A DNA stretch of 9,701 nucleotides from XN24 sp964413755 (GTDB taxonomy: Bacteria; Pseudomonadota; Gammaproteobacteria; Steroidobacterales; XN24): contig CAYPTW010000087.1 of assembly GCA_964413755.1 (NCBI GenBank), forward strand, positions 1-9,701. The letters are read 5' to 3'. The notes under the pieces are model-generated. The model had not been told where the DNA came from. It did not search any database and saw nothing but the letters and a program-made list of their open reading frames with translations. The position numbers were made by a program, and so were the translations under genes. Below, one piece after another: positions 1 through 5,952 of this stretch. How positions within the stretch are numbered: the first letter of the stretch is position 1; each line of letters starts with the position of its first letter.

Positions 1-2
1 AC

Positions 3-344
3 AAGCGCTTCCCGACCCCGGAGTTTCCGCTGGAGTTCATCCAGCGCATGCTCGGCGAGGAAGGCCTCATCACTGCCGAGCCGGCGGTGGAGAAAGGCCT
101 GTTTCGCAAGCGCCGGCTGTGCCCCGACTGTGGCACGGAGCTGTCTGGCGAGCCGAACGGGAAAAGCACCCACCATGCCACGGTCGATGTGCCGGACAGC
201 GAGGCGGTCAGCGTCGAGCTTTCGCTGCCGGTGCAGAACTGCAGCTGTGGCCGGGAAGTCACCTTGCCGAAGAGCGACGTCGAGCGCGGCGTGATGCAGG
301 CTGTGGCAAACGCCTTCCGCAGCGCGGAGATCCCGCCGGGCTGA
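3..344 (+). CDS. 3' part of a zinc-ribbon-like hypothetical protein
   Basis: The reading frame is open from base 3 and stops with TGA at 342-344, so about 113 C-terminal residues are visible and the true start lies left of the window. The ATG at 48 is internal to this open frame and has no clear ribosome binding site, so I do not take it as the start. The visible part has CPDC (Cys codons from base 120) and, about 50 residues later, CSCG. This CxxC...CxC spacing fits a four-cysteine zinc site. The stretch between them is rich in Val, Ser and Glu, as in a small beta-sheet domain. I do not recognise the family, and no function is assigned. It converges on the ketoacyl synthase gene, with only 16 bp between the two stop codons and no convincing terminator in that gap. 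Confidence 0.6.
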   Translation, partial: KRFPTPEFPLEFIQRMLGEEGLITAEPAVEKGLFRKRRLCPDCGTELSGEPNGKSTHHATVDVPDSEAVSVELSLPVQNCSCGREVTLPKSDVERGVMQAVANAFRSAEIPPG

Positions 345-360
345 GAGGCCGTCCGGACGT

Positions 361-1452
361 CTACTCCGGCGCAACCTCTCCACTGCCGCGTTTCGCGGCG
401 AGGTAACCCTGCACCATTTCCAGCGCGCTCTTGTCGCAGGGCGGCATCTCGACGTGGGTCTCGTGCAGCGGCGTAACACGCTCGCCCCAGCGCAGCAATT
501 GTGCCGACCAGGTGAGGCCGCCGCCGAAGCCGGTCAGCAGGATGTTGGCGCCGGGCTTGATGCGGCCTTCCTCCAGCGACTCCACCAGCGCCACGGGCAC
601 GGTGGCCGCCGACATGTTGCCGTAGCGGTGCACGTTGACGAAGCAGCGGTCCATGGACAGCCCGGCGCGCTTGATCACCGCTTCGATGATGCGCAGGTTG
701 GCCTGGTGCGGTACGACGAGATCGACGTCGTCCGGGCCCAGGCCGCACTCGTCGAGCACCGACTGGCAGGCCTGGCTCATGCCGACCACGGCGCGCTTGA
801 AGATCTCCTGGCCTTCGAACACCCACTGGGTGTCGCCGTTGTACCAGCCGCAGTTGGCGTAGCGCTGGCCCATGCCGTGCACGAGGAGGATCTCGCGCAC
901 TTCGCCGTAGCAGCCGAGCTTGCTGGCGCGCACGCCCTCGTCCCTGTCCGTCGCCTGCAGCACCGTGGCGGCACAGCCGTCACCGAACAGCACGGCCACG
1001 CCGCGGTCGGTCCAGTCCATGAGCGGCGAGATGAGTTCGCCGCCGATCACCAGCGCGTTGTTGACCACGCCTTGCGAAATCATGGCCGCGGCGCTGGTGA
1101 GGCCATAGAGGTAGCTGGTGCAGGCGGTGTTCACGTCCATGGCGCCGGCGTTCACCGCGCCGATGCGCTTTTGCACGCCGGAGGCGGTGTTCGGGACCTG
1201 CTGGTCGAAGCTGCAGGTGCCGAAGACGATCAGGTCGAGCGCATCCGGTGCGAGATCGGCGCAGGCCAGGGCCCGGTGCGCTGCGAGTGCACCCATCTCT
1301 TCCAGCGACATGTGGGAGATGCGGCGCTCGCGGATCCCGGTGCGGGTGGTGATCCACTCGTCGTCGGTCTCCAGGAAGGTGGAGATGTCGTCGTTCGTCA
1401 GCGTGGCCGGCGGCATGCACTTGCCCCAGCCGGTGATGGTTGCGTTCCTCAC
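361..1452 (-). CDS. 3-oxoacyl-ACP synthase III (KAS III, FabH-like)
   Basis: This 363-residue protein belongs to the thiolase-fold KAS III family, which condenses an acyl-CoA primer with malonyl-ACP in the cytoplasm. The catalytic triad is visible: Cys111 in NTACTSYLYG, His249 in VPHQAN and Asn279 in RYGNMSAATVP. The C-terminal glycine-rich GFGGGLTWS (308-316) and the N-terminal DDEWITTRTGIRERR (30-44) are also typical. The start is GTG at 1450-1452, giving MRNATITGWG, which matches the usual first beta strand; the next Met (residue 13) would remove it. A GGAG lies 9 bases upstream. The protein is some 35-45 residues longer than typical housekeeping FabH; part of the excess is a C-terminal extension after about residue 325. 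It is not next to fabD or fabG, so it is probably a specialised paralogue. Substrate is unknown; its nearness to wax-ester genes is only suggestive. Confidence 0.9.
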   Translation of the reverse strand: MRNATITGWGKCMPPATLTNDDISTFLETDDEWITTRTGIRERRISHMSLEEMGALAAHRALACADLAPDALDLIVFGTCSFDQQVPNTASGVQKRIGAVNAGAMDVNTACTSYLYGLTSAAAMISQGVVNNALVIGGELISPLMDWTDRGVAVLFGDGCAATVLQATDRDEGVRASKLGCYGEVREILLVHGMGQRYANCGWYNGDTQWVFEGQEIFKRAVVGMSQACQSVLDECGLGPDDVDLVVPHQANLRIIEAVIKRAGLSMDRCFVNVHRYGNMSAATVPVALVESLEEGRIKPGANILLTGFGGGLTWSAQLLRWGERVTPLHETHVEMPPCDKSALEMVQGYLAAKRGSGEVAPE

Positions 1453-1480
1453 GCCGGGATTCTCCGCAGCAAATTAATCG

Positions 1481-1508
1481 ATTCTAGCCCAGAACGGCGC
1501 CGCGTCAT
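1481..1508 (-). promoter_or_regulatory. Candidate sigma-70 promoter for the KAS III gene
   Basis: On the minus strand, ATGACG (1503-1508) and TAGAAT (1481-1486) are separated by 16 bp. They match the -35 consensus at 4 of 6 bases and the -10 consensus at 5 of 6. The predicted start near 1474 leaves a leader of about 20 bases containing GGAG. The site lies in the 66-bp gap after the toxin gene, which suggests the ketosynthase can be transcribed on its own. This is a pattern match only. Confidence 0.45.
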
Positions 1509-1518
1509 GGAACCGTGG

Positions 1519-1947
1519 CTAGATCCGGGCGAGGTGGCTGCGGGTGGCGCCCGCCACGGCGTGCAGCGGGATCGAGCGGTCGAAGCTGACCAGGCGCGCA
1601 TCGTGCTGCACGGCCAGCGCCAGCAGGTAGACGTCCGTGACCTGGCGCGAGCCGAGGACCGCGTCCCAGTCCACCACGCCCTCGTGCAGCAGGCTGACTG
1701 CATCAGGCCAGAACTCGTGCCAGTGCGTGGCAGCGGCCACCCGGAGCCGCGCGGCCACGGCGGCGGCGGGCAGGGCGCCGGGATAGGACGGCTGGGACAT
1801 GATGCGGATGCAGCCGTTCTCCGTCAGCGGGCAGGAGGCCCAGCCATGCTCAATGTTGGCCGCCAGCCAGGCGTGGGCCACTGCGTGGTGGACATGGTCG
1901 GCATCGAGCAGCGCGATGAGGACGTTGACGTCCAGCAGCGCCCGCAT
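1519..1947 (-). CDS. vapC: VapC-type PIN-domain toxin ribonuclease
   Basis: The protein has 142 residues, the normal VapC length. PIN-domain toxins cleave RNA, often tRNA or rRNA, using acidic residues that hold Mg2+ or Mn2+. The four acidic positions are visible: Asp6 in LLDVNVLIALLD, Glu43 in PLTENG, Asp105 in VTDVYLLALA and Asp123 in SFDRS. The DVNVLIALLD start and the PLTENGCIRIMSQPSY block resemble the PIN subfamily first described from the expanded M. tuberculosis VapC set. The ATG overlaps the antitoxin stop by one base (TGATG), and a GAGG lies 8 bases upstream inside the antitoxin gene, so translation is probably coupled. All catalytic residues are present, so the toxin looks intact. 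The RNA target cannot be read from the sequence. Confidence 0.88.
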   Translation of the reverse strand: MRALLDVNVLIALLDADHVHHAVAHAWLAANIEHGWASCPLTENGCIRIMSQPSYPGALPAAAVAARLRVAAATHWHEFWPDAVSLLHEGVVDWDAVLGSRQVTDVYLLALAVQHDARLVSFDRSIPLHAVAGATRSHLARI

Positions 1948-2198
1948 CAGATGCCCTCTTCGTCCCGCAGCCGCTCCACCAGCTCGTCGCTGACGACGAC
2001 GCCCCGTGAGGCGAAGGGCCGGAAACCGTAATGTGCCGGCGGCTCGGCGACGGCGCCGGGCATGGGGGCGTCAGCCTGGGTCATGGCGCGTCGTAACAGC
2101 TCCGACACCACCCGCCCGGTGGTCTTGCGTTCCCGGCGCGCGCGCTCCTTGGCCGCGGCCAGCACGTCGTCATCGATGTCCAGGGTGGTCCGCATCAT
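1947..2198 (-). CDS. vapB: Ribbon-helix-helix (CopG/VapB-like) antitoxin
   Basis: This is an 83-residue protein that begins with MMRTTLDIDDDVLAAAKERA. This is the beta strand and first helix of a ribbon-helix-helix DNA-binding domain, followed by a second helix at TTGRVVSELLRRA (about 26-38). The C-terminal part, rich in Pro, Gly and acidic residues (about 45-83), is the expected toxin-binding arm. Two ATGs are adjacent. GGAGG lies 2 bases before the first (2198) and 5 bases before the second (2195), so initiation at 2195 (82 residues) is at least as likely. The protein should neutralise the toxin encoded immediately downstream and repress its own promoter as a dimer on the repeats just upstream. 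The family is clear, but assignment to VapB rests mainly on the adjacent VapC. Confidence 0.85.
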   Translation of the reverse strand: MMRTTLDIDDDVLAAAKERARRERKTTGRVVSELLRRAMTQADAPMPGAVAEPPAHYGFRPFASRGVVVSDELVERLRDEEGI

Positions 2199-2231
2199 CG
2201 CCTCCGTTGATGCGGTGATGCTAGTGCATCA
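2192..2231. promoter_or_regulatory. Probable antitoxin operator: repeated TGATGC half-sites
   Basis: TGATGC-TAGT-GCATCA (2216-2231) is a perfect inverted repeat with 6-bp arms. A further TGATGC at 2208-2213 lies exactly 8 bp from the one at 2216, and GCATCA at 2192-2197 pairs with it as a second inverted repeat across a 10-bp gap that holds the ribosome binding site. There are thus four copies of one hexamer in 40 bp, overlapping the candidate -10 box and the antitoxin start. This is the arrangement expected for autoregulation by ribbon-helix-helix dimers. Binding itself is inferred. Confidence 0.6.
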
Positions 2232-2246
2232 GGTGTGCTGGTGCAA
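2218..2246 (-). promoter_or_regulatory. Candidate promoter of the toxin-antitoxin operon
   Basis: On the minus strand, TTGCAC (2241-2246) and TAGCAT (2218-2223) are 17 bp apart. The -10 box matches consensus at 4 of 6 and the -35 box at 3 of 6. The -10 lies inside the perfect inverted repeat at 2216-2231, so a bound repressor would block polymerase. Predicted transcription starts near 2211, about 13 bases before the first ATG. Confidence 0.4.
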
Positions 2247-3701
2247 TCAGGACTTGCGGCGCCGGCTCCCGGTGGTTTTCTTGCGCCGCGCCCGCGGCTT
2301 GCGCCCCAGCAACGCCTTCTCCAGCTCCTCGACCGCGTCCGCCGTGTACACGGCGATCTTCTGCATGCTCGGCACGGTGGTGTGACAGGCGGTGAAACCG
2401 AAGTTCATCAGCCCGGCGTAGCTCTCGCAGGTGATGTTCAGGGCCTGCCCCTGGGTGACGATCGAGGCCGGGTAGATGGCCACGAGTTCGGCGCCGCGGA
2501 AATACAGCGGCTGCTCCGGACCCGGCACGTTGGAGATGGTGATGTTGAACATGGGCCGGATGCGCCCGCCGATGCCGGTCAGCAGGGTGATGATGGTCGG
2601 CGCCATGAGCAGCATGGTGTACTGCAGCATGGCGCGTCGCGGCAGCTGCCGCACGTGGTCCTTGCCGTGCTGCACCGAGGCCTTGATGGAGGCCAGGCGC
2701 AGCTTCGGGTCGACGACGTCGGTACCCAGCGTGGCGAGGATGAAGCTGATGGCATTGCCGGCGCCCTCGTCGTCGTTCGGCCGCACCGAGACCGGGATGC
2801 CCGCCACCAGCGGCTTGTCCGGCAGGCTGTCGCGCTCGAGGAGGTAGCGCCGCAACGCGCCGCCGCAGACCGTCAGCACGATGTCGTTGATGGTGCAGCC
2901 GCCGGCTTCAGCCAGCTTGCGCAGGCGCTCCAGCGGGAACTGCTGGGTGGCGAAGCGCCGCTTCTCGCGCACGCGGCCGTTGAGGATGGACATGGGCGTG
3001 TCGAAGGGGATGGCGAGGCCGTCGTCTTCGTTGCCGATGCGCTTGAGGAACTGGGCGAAGGCAGAGATGAGTTGCGGCACGGTGCGCACCTGGGCGCGCA
3101 GCCCGCCGATGGCCGAAGCCATGACGTTGGCCATGGTCGGTGCCGGGGCGGACTTGCCGGGTTGCGACTTGCGCCGTCCGCGCTGCGCCCAGAAAGGCGG
3201 CAGGTCGCGGCTCTCTTCGCGGTCGAAGGACATGGCGCGCTGCAACAGCATCATGCCGCTGACGCCGTCGATGAGCGAGTGGTGGATCTTGATGAACAGG
3301 GCGAAGCGATTGCCCTTCAGCCCCTCGATCACCGTGCATTCCCACGGCGGCCGGCTGAGGTCCAGCGGCGTGCTCTGCAGCAGCCCGATCATTTCGCCCA
3401 GCTCCCGCTCGCCGCCCGGCCACGGCAGGCCGGCGTGGCGCACGTGGTACTCCAGGTCGATGTCCTGGTCCTCGACCCAGGCCGGCAGCGGGTTCTTGGT
3501 GAAGGGATACTTCAGGCGCCGGTTCCACGGCGCGGTGAAACTGCGGTGGCTGCGGAACTCGTCCATGAGCTGGCGCAGGTAGTCCTTCGGCGCATCATCG
3601 GGCAAGCGGAACTGCAGCAGGCCGCCGACGTGGTTGGGCGTGGCCCGCGACTCGGTGAACAGCCAGGCGGTGTCGAGCGGGTTGAGCCGGGCGGCGCTCA
3701 T
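2247..3701 (-). CDS. Wax ester synthase / diacylglycerol acyltransferase (WS/DGAT)
   Basis: This 484-residue enzyme transfers an acyl group from acyl-CoA to a fatty alcohol or to diacylglycerol, making wax esters or triacylglycerol at the inner membrane face or a forming lipid inclusion. The active-site motif HHSLIDG is at 140-146 (His141 and Asp145 being the expected essential pair). PLDLSRPPWE (112-121), the ND pair at 272-273 in INDIVLTVCGGALR, and NVPGP (391-395) are further family landmarks. Length is normal apart from a basic tail at 466-484 in which 11 of 19 residues are Lys or Arg. The ATG overlaps the upstream reductase stop as ATGA, indicating translational coupling and a shared transcript. 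With the reductase and alcohol dehydrogenase supplying fatty alcohol, wax ester is the more likely product. Alcohol versus diacylglycerol preference cannot be read from sequence. Confidence 0.93.
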   Translation of the reverse strand: MSAARLNPLDTAWLFTESRATPNHVGGLLQFRLPDDAPKDYLRQLMDEFRSHRSFTAPWNRRLKYPFTKNPLPAWVEDQDIDLEYHVRHAGLPWPGGERELGEMIGLLQSTPLDLSRPPWECTVIEGLKGNRFALFIKIHHSLIDGVSGMMLLQRAMSFDREESRDLPPFWAQRGRRKSQPGKSAPAPTMANVMASAIGGLRAQVRTVPQLISAFAQFLKRIGNEDDGLAIPFDTPMSILNGRVREKRRFATQQFPLERLRKLAEAGGCTINDIVLTVCGGALRRYLLERDSLPDKPLVAGIPVSVRPNDDEGAGNAISFILATLGTDVVDPKLRLASIKASVQHGKDHVRQLPRRAMLQYTMLLMAPTIITLLTGIGGRIRPMFNITISNVPGPEQPLYFRGAELVAIYPASIVTQGQALNITCESYAGLMNFGFTACHTTVPSMQKIAVYTADAVEELEKALLGRKPRARRKKTTGSRRRKS

Positions 3702-5923
3702 TCAGCCGCTTTCGTGCGCGTGGCCGGCTTTTTCTTCGCCGTAGCCTTGCGCGTGGCGGCTTTCTTCTTCGCGGCGGGCTTGCGTGCCGGCGCCTTCTTG
3801 CGCGCGGTCTTCTTCGCCGCGCGCTTCTTGCTGGCCGCCGGCTTCTTCGCGGCCGGCTTCCTCGCGGCCGGCGCCGCGCTGCCGCCCTGCCAGGTCTTGC
3901 GCGCCTCCTTCGCCAGCTCTACGACGCGGGCGATGTCCTCGTCGGTGTAGACGCCGTTGGCGCCGGAGATCGCCGCCAGCTTCATGCCGTGCTTGAGGCC
4001 GAGCTTGTAGATCTCCTTGACCTTCTCCCACTCGGTATCGCGCCCGATGGTGAAGACTTCGAAGCGGCCTTCCAGCGCGAGCACGATGGTCTCCGCCAGG
4101 CAGGCGTAGATCACGTTGGGCGGCAGGCCGATGTTCTTCAGCCCCTTCACCTGGGTCGGCAGGTCGATCTCGCCGGACTCGATGACCAGCACGTCGGGTC
4201 GCTTGGCGACCTCCTCGGGCGGCAGGTCGAGCGGGCGCGCCACGTCGGTGATGACGCAGCCGGGTTTCACCCTGGTGATGTCGAGGATCTTCTTGCCGGC
4301 GCCCGAGGTCGAGGTGACGATCATGTCCATCTCGCCGAGCAGCTCGTCGTAGTTGGTGGAGCAGACCACGTTGGCGTTGGGCGTGTCTTCGAGAATGGAG
4401 GCCTTGAGGCGCTCGAGCTTTTTCATGTCGCGCCCGGCGATGACCACTTCCTCGAAGGCCATGGCCAGCAGTCGCGCGCTGACCGAGCCGATGGAGCCGG
4501 TGGCGCCGATCACCATGGTCTTCGCCATGACGTGCTTGTCTTTGGGGTGCAGGTTGACCAGTCCCATGCGCCGCATGGCGTCGTGCGCCGCCCACAGCGC
4601 GCCCGAGGCGGAGTAGCTGTTGCCGGTGGTGATGGGGATGCGCGCGCGCCGCGCCACGGTGACGCCGGCGTCGCCCACCACCTTGGTGAAGGCGCCGAGG
4701 CCCATGATCTGGGCGCCGAGCTTTTCCGCCATCTTCGCCGCGGCGAGCAGGCGGCGGTAAGTGAACTCGGGACTGCGCGCCAGCATTTCCTTGGGGGTGC
4801 CGCCGACGGTGATGAGCCAGCCCTCGGCCTCGGCGCCGGTGGGCGAGATGATGTTTTCCATCTTGCAGTAGATCATCGGCGGCAAGTGCGCGGCGAGCGA
4901 CTCGACGCGGTTCATGACGAACTTCGGCGTGCCCCTGGGCACCGGGAAACCCTTGCGGATGTATTCCTGGCTCAGCGGGTGGATGACGAAGGCGAAGCGG
5001 CGGATATCGCGGAACTTCCCGGTCGGGTGCAGGAGGCGCGGCTTGATGTCGAGTTCCTCGATGATCTCGATGAAATCATCGTCCGACACCGCCTCCTGCG
5101 GCTTGCGCAGGGAGGCGAGGATCATCGCCTCCAGCACGTTGATGCCGACCACCTTCTCGAACAGCTGCGGCGATACGTCGACCACCAGGTTGACCTTGCA
5201 GGCCTTGAAGAAGGCTTCCGCCTCCTCGTCCACTGCCGAGGTGATGAGCGTCTTGCCGGCGAGGTTCTTCTCGGTGCCGACCGCCTTGAGCTCCGGGAAG
5301 GTGCCGACGATGACGTGGGCCTTGGCCACCTCGCGCGCCATGCACTTGCTCTTGAAGCCGGTCAGCGCGCTCTCGAGCATCTCGCCGGGGCGCCCGGACA
5401 GGATCAGGTCGCTGCCGCGGGCATACAGCTCCAGCTGGCGCAGCGAGGTGAGCATGGTCGGCGCCCCGGTCTGCGCCAGCACGTCGGCAAAGCGCAGGTT
5501 CGGCGTGTAATCCGACAGCGCCAGCGCCATGTCGTAATTGCGCATCCCCGACAGGAACAGCACCAGGTTGTTGTTGAAGTAGCTGCCGAGGTGGTTCTGC
5601 ACGTAGCGCACCGCGTTGACCTGCAGCAGGCGCCGCAGCTTGGCGCCGGTGGTCACCGGCACGCGGGTCACGACCTTGGTGAGCCGCCGCGTCTCGCGGT
5701 TGGTCACGGTGTCCTGCCCCACGTGGTAATGGTCGGCGACCTCGCCGAGACCGATGGCGTCGGCCTTGCCCTGGGCGCGCCGCATCAGTTCCCAGGCCTT
5801 GTTCACGTCATCGTCGGCGCCCACGCGGCGCACCTGGAAACGGTGGCCCAGGAAGTCCGTCTCGAACGAGAAGTCCCGCTCCGACGAACCCAGTGTGACC
5901 GCAACAACTCTCTTCATGCTCAT
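3698..5923 (-). CDS. AAR-like acyl-thioester reductase with extra N-terminal domain and Lys/Ala tail
   Basis: The predicted protein has 741 residues. The start is ATG at 5923 (MSMKRVV) because GGGGGA lies 7 bases upstream; a longer frame back to 6025 overlaps the dehydrogenase gene and has an Arg-rich, unconserved look, and MKRVV at 5917 is a close alternative. Residues about 308-655 resemble a whole cyanobacterial acyl-ACP reductase (about 340 residues), which makes fatty aldehyde with NADPH. LGAFTKVV (410-417), TTGNSYSASG (432-441), the Rossmann loop GATGSIGS (473-480) and Cys608 in YACLAETIVL, at the position of the acylated catalytic cysteine, are all present. Residues about 1-307 recall stand-alone bacterial proteins labelled quinate 5-dehydrogenase, whose function is unproven. 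Residues 687-741 form a histone-H1-like tail. Aldehyde formation, and acyl-ACP versus acyl-CoA use, are inferred. It sits 29 bp after the dehydrogenase gene and overlaps the wax synthase gene. Confidence 0.8.
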   Translation of the reverse strand: MSMKRVVAVTLGSSERDFSFETDFLGHRFQVRRVGADDDVNKAWELMRRAQGKADAIGLGEVADHYHVGQDTVTNRETRRLTKVVTRVPVTTGAKLRRLLQVNAVRYVQNHLGSYFNNNLVLFLSGMRNYDMALALSDYTPNLRFADVLAQTGAPTMLTSLRQLELYARGSDLILSGRPGEMLESALTGFKSKCMAREVAKAHVIVGTFPELKAVGTEKNLAGKTLITSAVDEEAEAFFKACKVNLVVDVSPQLFEKVVGINVLEAMILASLRKPQEAVSDDDFIEIIEELDIKPRLLHPTGKFRDIRRFAFVIHPLSQEYIRKGFPVPRGTPKFVMNRVESLAAHLPPMIYCKMENIISPTGAEAEGWLITVGGTPKEMLARSPEFTYRRLLAAAKMAEKLGAQIMGLGAFTKVVGDAGVTVARRARIPITTGNSYSASGALWAAHDAMRRMGLVNLHPKDKHVMAKTMVIGATGSIGSVSARLLAMAFEEVVIAGRDMKKLERLKASILEDTPNANVVCSTNYDELLGEMDMIVTSTSGAGKKILDITRVKPGCVITDVARPLDLPPEEVAKRPDVLVIESGEIDLPTQVKGLKNIGLPPNVIYACLAETIVLALEGRFEVFTIGRDTEWEKVKEIYKLGLKHGMKLAAISGANGVYTDEDIARVVELAKEARKTWQGGSAAPAARKPAAKKPAASKKRAAKKTARKKAPARKPAAKKKAATRKATAKKKPATRTKAAE
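3701..3865 (-). repeat. Low-complexity coding repeat: Lys/Ala-rich C-terminal tail
   Basis: The last 55 codons of the reductase encode degenerate AAKK, ARKP and KKA units. By count, 24 residues are Lys or Arg and 19 are Ala; the only acidic residue is the final Glu. The composition resembles histone H1, bacterial Hc2 or AlgP tails. It should be disordered and bind polyanions such as nucleic acid, polyphosphate or acidic phospholipid. Such stretches vary in length between strains by replication slippage. Confidence 0.85.
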
Positions 5924-5930
5924 CTGTGCT

Positions 5931-5936
5931 TCCCCC
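5931..5936 (-). promoter_or_regulatory. Ribosome binding site deciding the reductase start
   Basis: GGGGGA on the minus strand, 7 bases before the ATG at 5923, supports that start over the in-frame ATG at 6025, which lies inside the dehydrogenase gene. Confidence 0.55.
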
Positions 5937-5952
5937 AGGGTCCTGTATCGCC

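Noticed and set aside
345..360. Palindrome GTCCGGAC between the convergent zinc-ribbon and KAS III genes as a terminator
   Set aside because: The stem is too short (4 bp per arm, no loop) and no T-run follows on either strand.
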